Part shown: positions 59,945-64,000 of the stretch, piece by piece | Layout of the letters: each line of letters opens with the position of its first letter | Position numbering within the stretch: position 1 is the first letter of the stretch | Assembly (NCBI GenBank): GCA_009746045.1 | Contig: RPFO01000026.1 | Location: forward strand, 2,978,676 to 3,042,675 | Direction of reading: 5' to 3' | Length of the DNA stretch: 64,000 nucleotides | DNA from: Mesostigma viride | Taxonomy: Eukaryota; Streptophyta; Mesostigmatophyceae; Mesostigmatales; Mesostigmataceae | Translations under genes and position numbers: made by a program | The notes under the pieces: model-generated | The model's input: only the letters and a program-made list of their open reading frames with translations | The model's database searches: none | Told to the model about the DNA's origin: nothing

Positions 59945-61111
59945 ATCTTCTTTAGGCTTAGGTAGATTTCGCTGCTCACTCCACGACGGGAGGAGGTCGC
60001 CACCCTTCAGAAGAATGACATTCGTACCCATGTAACCACCACGGAATTTCCGCAACAGGTCCTGGAATGCGTGCTCCGCCTCCTTAGGAGTGTTTGCGAA
60101 ATTGGACTCCGCCCCACCCTCGCACATCAGTGCCCGAACCTCTCCCCACCCGCCATCCTGGCCCCTGAGAAACGACTTCAACCCCTTGAAGTAGTGGTTC
60201 CCATCCACCACCGCGTACCGGAGAACCAGATACGGTATCGGTACCCGTTCCTCAAAAAATTTCGGATCGTAGTGCTTCATCGCAGTATTGCACAGCAGGT
60301 TGAAAACATCCCGAGTGCTGTGGATGTCCTGAGGTAAAACTGCTTCCACGTCGTCCACCTTGGCGTAGGTACGCCACTCAAGTCCTCTCGCGAGGAAAGA
60401 GGTGGTGGACTCCGTGTTAAGCCACACGTCGACTTCAGTATCCGAAAGGGGCCGGAAGTACCTGGAGCCCACATCCTCCGCGTCAATCTTGGCGCCGTGG
60501 TGAATCCTCAGCCACTTGACGAAATCCGGCATGCACAAGATTTGCTTCTCGAACAGGTCAGGTTGAGATTCGGCAAGCGCCTGGAAAGGGAACTGCCAGA
60601 CCGGGACAACAACCTTGAAGTGCACGCTGTTGTCCCGCGCATTTAGGAGAATGCGGCCGTTCTCCTTAATGGTTTCAAGGTTCAAACGCCGCTGCCTCAA
60701 AGCATCTGGCAAAATAAGCGCGTTGACCGTCTGGATCCGCATACTGAAACATCCGGTCTGCTTAAAATCGGCCGGCCGAATCCAACGCGTTTCCCTGAGA
60801 GAATTGGCCTTCCGGATGTTCTGGTCCCTGACCTCCTTGTTCGAGTCGACCTTTTTCGAAGGCTTCCAGCTTTCAATGATAGGGTCGGTGTCCGGGTTCC
60901 CACTGCTCGTGAGCACCCCCTCCTTAAAAAGCTTGTTGAGTGACCGGAGCAGCTCAAGAAAGGGGGAGAACTCGGGCCAGTTTGGCAGGTCATCGACGTC
61001 CGCCATCCGCCTACTCGAGCAGTACTTGAGCATATCCTTCACCAGCGCGAACACGGCGTCATGACCAGGTAACTTCTTCTCCACCGTGGCGTCTTCGTCC
61101 CCCCCGTCATC
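59945..61111 (-). CDS. Exon of the split gene, 389 codons, possible ParB-like DGNH motif
   Basis: The exon is bounded by a pyrimidine-rich acceptor (TTTTTTACTTCAG before GATGAC) and a GTAAGC donor, and its 1,167 bp keep phase. It starts acidic (DDGGDEDATVEKK). It contains LPNWPEFSPFLELLRSL, RETRWIRPADFKQTGCFSMR, a helix-rich centre and, at about residues 305-340, IPYLVLRYAVVDGNHYFKGL. The DGNH stretch after a hydrophobic strand resembles the DGxHR motif of ParB/sulfiredoxin-like folds. The resemblance is short and the arginine is replaced by tyrosine, so this is a weak hint only. The open frame through the donor adds a spurious tail to 59885. Confidence 0.65.
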
Positions 61112-61220
61112 CTGAAGTAAAAAATCGAAAAGGACCGCAGGATTCGCCGGCTCAAGTCAGTAATATTTAGGCCGACCACGACATCCTGTTCAGGGACGAA
61201 CAAAGTTCTGTTGGAATAAT

Positions 61221-63178
61221 ACCTTACTGACATTAATAATTCATGCCATCACCCCGCCACATTTAATTATTCATGCCAGCAACCCCCCAACATTTATTTA
61301 TTCATGCCTGCAACCCCCCACATGCATTTATTCATGCCATCACCCCCCCACATTCATTTATTAATGCCAGCAACCCCCCACATGCATGTATACGTAGCAG
61401 CACCCCCCCACATTTATTTATTCATGCCAGCACCCCCCCACATTCATTTATTCATGCCAGCAACCCCCCACATGCATGTATACGTAGCAGCACCCCCCCA
61501 CATTTAATTATTCATGCCAGCACCCCCCCACATTTATTTATACGTAGCAGCACCCCCCCACATTTATTTATTCATGCCAGCAACCCCCCACATTTAATTA
61601 TTCATGCCATCACCCCCCCACATTTAATTATTCATGCCAGCACCCCCCAACATTTATTTATACGTAGCAGCACCCCCCACATTTAATAATTCATGCCATC
61701 ACCCCCCCACATTTAATTATTCATGCCAGCACCCCCCCACATTTATTTATACGTAGCAGCACCCCCCCACATTTATTTATTCATGCCAGCACCCCCCCAC
61801 ATGTATTTATTCATGCCAGCACCCCCCCACATGCATTTATACGTAGCAGCACCTCCCACATTTATTTATTCATGCCAGCACCCCCCACATTTAATTATTC
61901 ATGCCATCACCCCCCCACATTTAATTATTCATGCCAGCACCCCCCCACATTTATTTATTCATGCCTGCAACCCCCAACATGCATTTATTCATGCCATCAC
62001 CCCCCCACATTCATTTATTCATGCCAGCAACCCCCCACATGCATGTATACGTAGCAGCACCCCCCCACATTTAATAATTCATGCCAGCAACCCCCCACAT
62101 TCATTTATTCATGCCAGCGACCCCCCACATGCATGTATACGTAGCAGCACCCCCCACATTTATTTATTCATGCCAGCACCCCCCAACATTTATTTATACG
62201 TAGCAGCACCCCCCCACATTTATTTATTCATGCCAGCAACCCCCACATGCATGTATACGTAGCAGCACCCCCCCACATTTATTTATTCATGCCAGCAACC
62301 CCCCACATTCATTTATTCATGCCAGCAACCCCCCACATGCATGTATACGTAGCAGCACCCCCCACATTTAATTATTCATGCCAGCACCCCCCCACATTCA
62401 TTTATTCATGCCAGCAACCCCCCACATGCATTTATACGTAGCAGCACCCCCCCACATTTAATTATTCATGCCAGCACCCCCCCACATTTATTTATTCATG
62501 CCAGCAACCCCCCACATGCATTCATACGTAGCAGCACCCCCCACATTTAATAATTCATGCCAGCAACCCCCCACATTCATTTATTCATGCCAGCAACCCC
62601 CCACATGCATTTATACGTAGCAGCACCCCCCCACATTTATTTATTCATGCCAGCACCCCCCCACATTTAGTTATTCAGGCCAGCATCCCCCCACATTCAT
62701 TTATTCATGCCAGCAACCCCCCACATGCATGTATACGTAGCAGCACCCCCCCACATTCATTTATTCATGCCAGCAACCCCCCACATTCATTTATTCATGC
62801 CAGCGACCCCCCACATGCATGTATACGTAGCAGCACCCCCCCACATTTATTTATTCATGCCAGCAACCCCCCACATTCATTTATTCATGCCAGCGACCCC
62901 CCACATGCATGTATACGTAGCAGCACCCCCCCACATTTAGTTATTCATGCCAGCAACCCCCCACATTAAATTATTCATGCCATCACCCCCCCCACATTTA
63001 TTATTCATGCCAGCACCCACACCACATGTATTGATACGTAGCAGCACCCCCCCACATTTATTACTCATGCCATCACCCCCCCCCACATGCATTTATACGT
63101 AGCAGCACCCCCCCACATGTATTCATTCATGACAGCACCCCCCACATTTAGTTATTCAGGCCAGCATCCCCCCACATG
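61221..63178. repeat. 2-kb minisatellite of 30-bp units of two kinds
   Basis: About 65 units. Type A reads CATTTATTTATTCATGCCAG plus CA and a C-run; type B reads CATGCATGTATACGTAGCAG plus CA and a C-run. Both end in six to seven C and A. The order is mostly one or two A then one B. The C-runs put a G-run every 30 bp on the minus strand. Frames across it are artefacts of the 30-bp period, which is divisible by three. Confidence 0.95.
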
Positions 63179-63180
63179 TA

Positions 63181-64000
63181 AACGCCGTTTTGATAGAACA
63201 ATTTTAGTCAGCCTACCATCCACGTTGCGGCAAAAGATCACCTTTTTGTGTGTTTCGGCAAAATGAAGATTTCTTGCAAACTATCATTATGCAGGCAGGT
63301 AGCAACGTCCGATGTTATAATCCGGCAGGTAGCATGCAAACAGCGAAACGATATGAAGGGGGAAAAAAGCATCAAACAGGAGCACCGATTAGAAACGCGG
63401 CAAATGCAGTATGTGCACATCTACACCTATAACCTCACCAGACCAAAGGCATAGCAAACATGGAAAGGGTGACCCAAGTGAAAGCCTAGCACCACCATGA
63501 TCGACATGTGCGAGACCAAGAAACGCTCCATGGCAACTAGACTAAAGGGATGGATGCCAGATGTGGATTAGGATCGGCTTAGCTGACTCTACCGAGATGT
63601 CTGCAGGGTTTAGCTAGCAACAAAAAGAAGGAAGCCAGACAGATTTATCACTCTTGCTGCAACATAAAGAGTTTCTTGCGATGGCAACAAAGACATAGTC
63701 GTCGCCCAGCTGGCTAACTGTGTCGTCGGCTTGGATGCGCTGTTTAGTTGCCGTTTTTGATATAGAACAAATTTTGTCAGCCTACCATCCACGATGCGGC
63801 AAAAGCTCACCTTTTTTCTTTATGCGGAAGACCGATTTCCTTTCGTTATGCAGGGGTATCGTTATGCAGGTATTGTTATGCAGGTATCGTTATGCAGGTA
63901 TCGTCATGCAGGTGGCAGCTTACCCTCTTTCAGCTATGGGGTCTCTCTGCGGCTGCGCTTCTTTTTCGATGGGCAATGGGACGGTCGCAATTCGCAAACC
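63181..64000. other. Non-coding, with a duplicated block and a short tandem repeat
   Basis: Bases 63183-63248 and about 63741-63815 repeat a block containing GTCAGCCTACCATCCACG and GCGGCAAAAG, about 555 bp apart. At 63844-63912 a GTTATGCAGGTATC unit is repeated about five times. No gene recognised. Confidence 0.65.

Larger units (their letters stand above)
31626..61111 (-). pseudogene. Large multi-exon gene of unknown function, split by two LTR retrotransposons
   Basis: Minus-strand order: exon 61111-59945, intron 59944-59690, exon 59689 to about 57423. The Gypsy element (46650-57422) follows, then coding piece 46649-46381, the Copia element (32300-46375), a short exon end with an intron to about 32189, and last exon 32188-31626 ending in a stop. 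Across each insertion the coding frame continues once the element and one 5-bp duplication are left out. Acidic and lysine-rich modules flank the Gypsy site (SDSD/EEEK runs and ASKKSAK repeats). A frame change and an in-frame TAG near the Glu-rich tract (57515-57600) may be real damage or an assembly slip in CCT repeats. The 5' exon(s) before 61111 are not found, and a minisatellite begins 110 bp away. No family is recognised. Confidence 0.6.

Noticed and set aside
61273-62940. Frames of up to 179 codons with HASTPPHLFIH repeats
   Set aside because: The 30-bp unit is a multiple of three, so every frame stays open by chance.

Overview
The window reads as repeat-rich nuclear DNA of a eukaryote, most likely a green alga or a related member of the green lineage. 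The evidence is GT-AG introns, chromodomain Gypsy and Copia LTR retrotransposons, an LTR element with a plant-style initiator-Met primer site, L1-type and restriction-like-endonuclease LINEs, a Penelope-like reverse transcriptase, piggyBac-like inverted-repeat elements, and long tetranucleotide and minisatellite arrays. The taxonomic call is inference; no marker gene is present. Open frames fit the standard genetic code. I found no rRNA, tRNA, CRISPR array, operon or bacterial signal.

Layout. 1-6.6 kb: a 474-bp inverted-repeat MITE, an intact single-exon gene for an HTTM-family membrane protein (vitamin-K carboxylase-like), and a 5'-truncated Penelope-like reverse transcriptase. 6.6-15.3 kb: a LINE graveyard. 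An L1-type ORF1 is split by a second LINE with an 11-bp target duplication. Three copies of a LINE with a zinc-knuckle/RPD-endonuclease end all sit at (TA)n. Several short 3' ends of three LINE families carry hairpin-plus-microsatellite tails. 15.3-29.7 kb: mostly non-coding, with a GGTTACC-rich cluster, a CACGTG-type minisatellite split by a young 2-kb non-autonomous LTR element, a 152-bp palindromic satellite, (GGGA)n and (CCCT)n tracts, a partial-dimer insertion, and a degenerate minus-strand multi-exon gene remnant. 30.0-31.3 kb: an intact gene of unknown function with an acidic tail.

31.6-61.1 kb: the main structure. A minus-strand multi-exon gene of unknown function (about 1,300 codons before damage) has been hit twice. 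A 14.1-kb Copia-like element (32300-46375, LTRs 644 bp with 2 differences, duplication CGCAG) and a 10.8-kb Gypsy chromovirus on the minus strand (46650-57422, LTRs about 570 bp, duplication GCTTG) sit only 270 bp apart in its coding sequence. The Copia element is itself interrupted by a 5.5-kb insert holding two TTAA-flanked piggyBac-like elements. It has an extra ORF before gag and a gag stop in the leaky UGA-CUAG context followed in frame by integrase. The chromovirus has an extra 5' ORF with an RNase H1/viroplasmin-like fold and a 772-codon 3' ORF of unknown function. 61.2-64 kb: a 2-kb minisatellite of 30-bp units of two alternating kinds, then non-coding DNA.

Many young elements carry one-base frameshifts, several at or beside homopolymers. 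These may be assembly errors rather than decay, so broken-gene calls should be read with that in mind.
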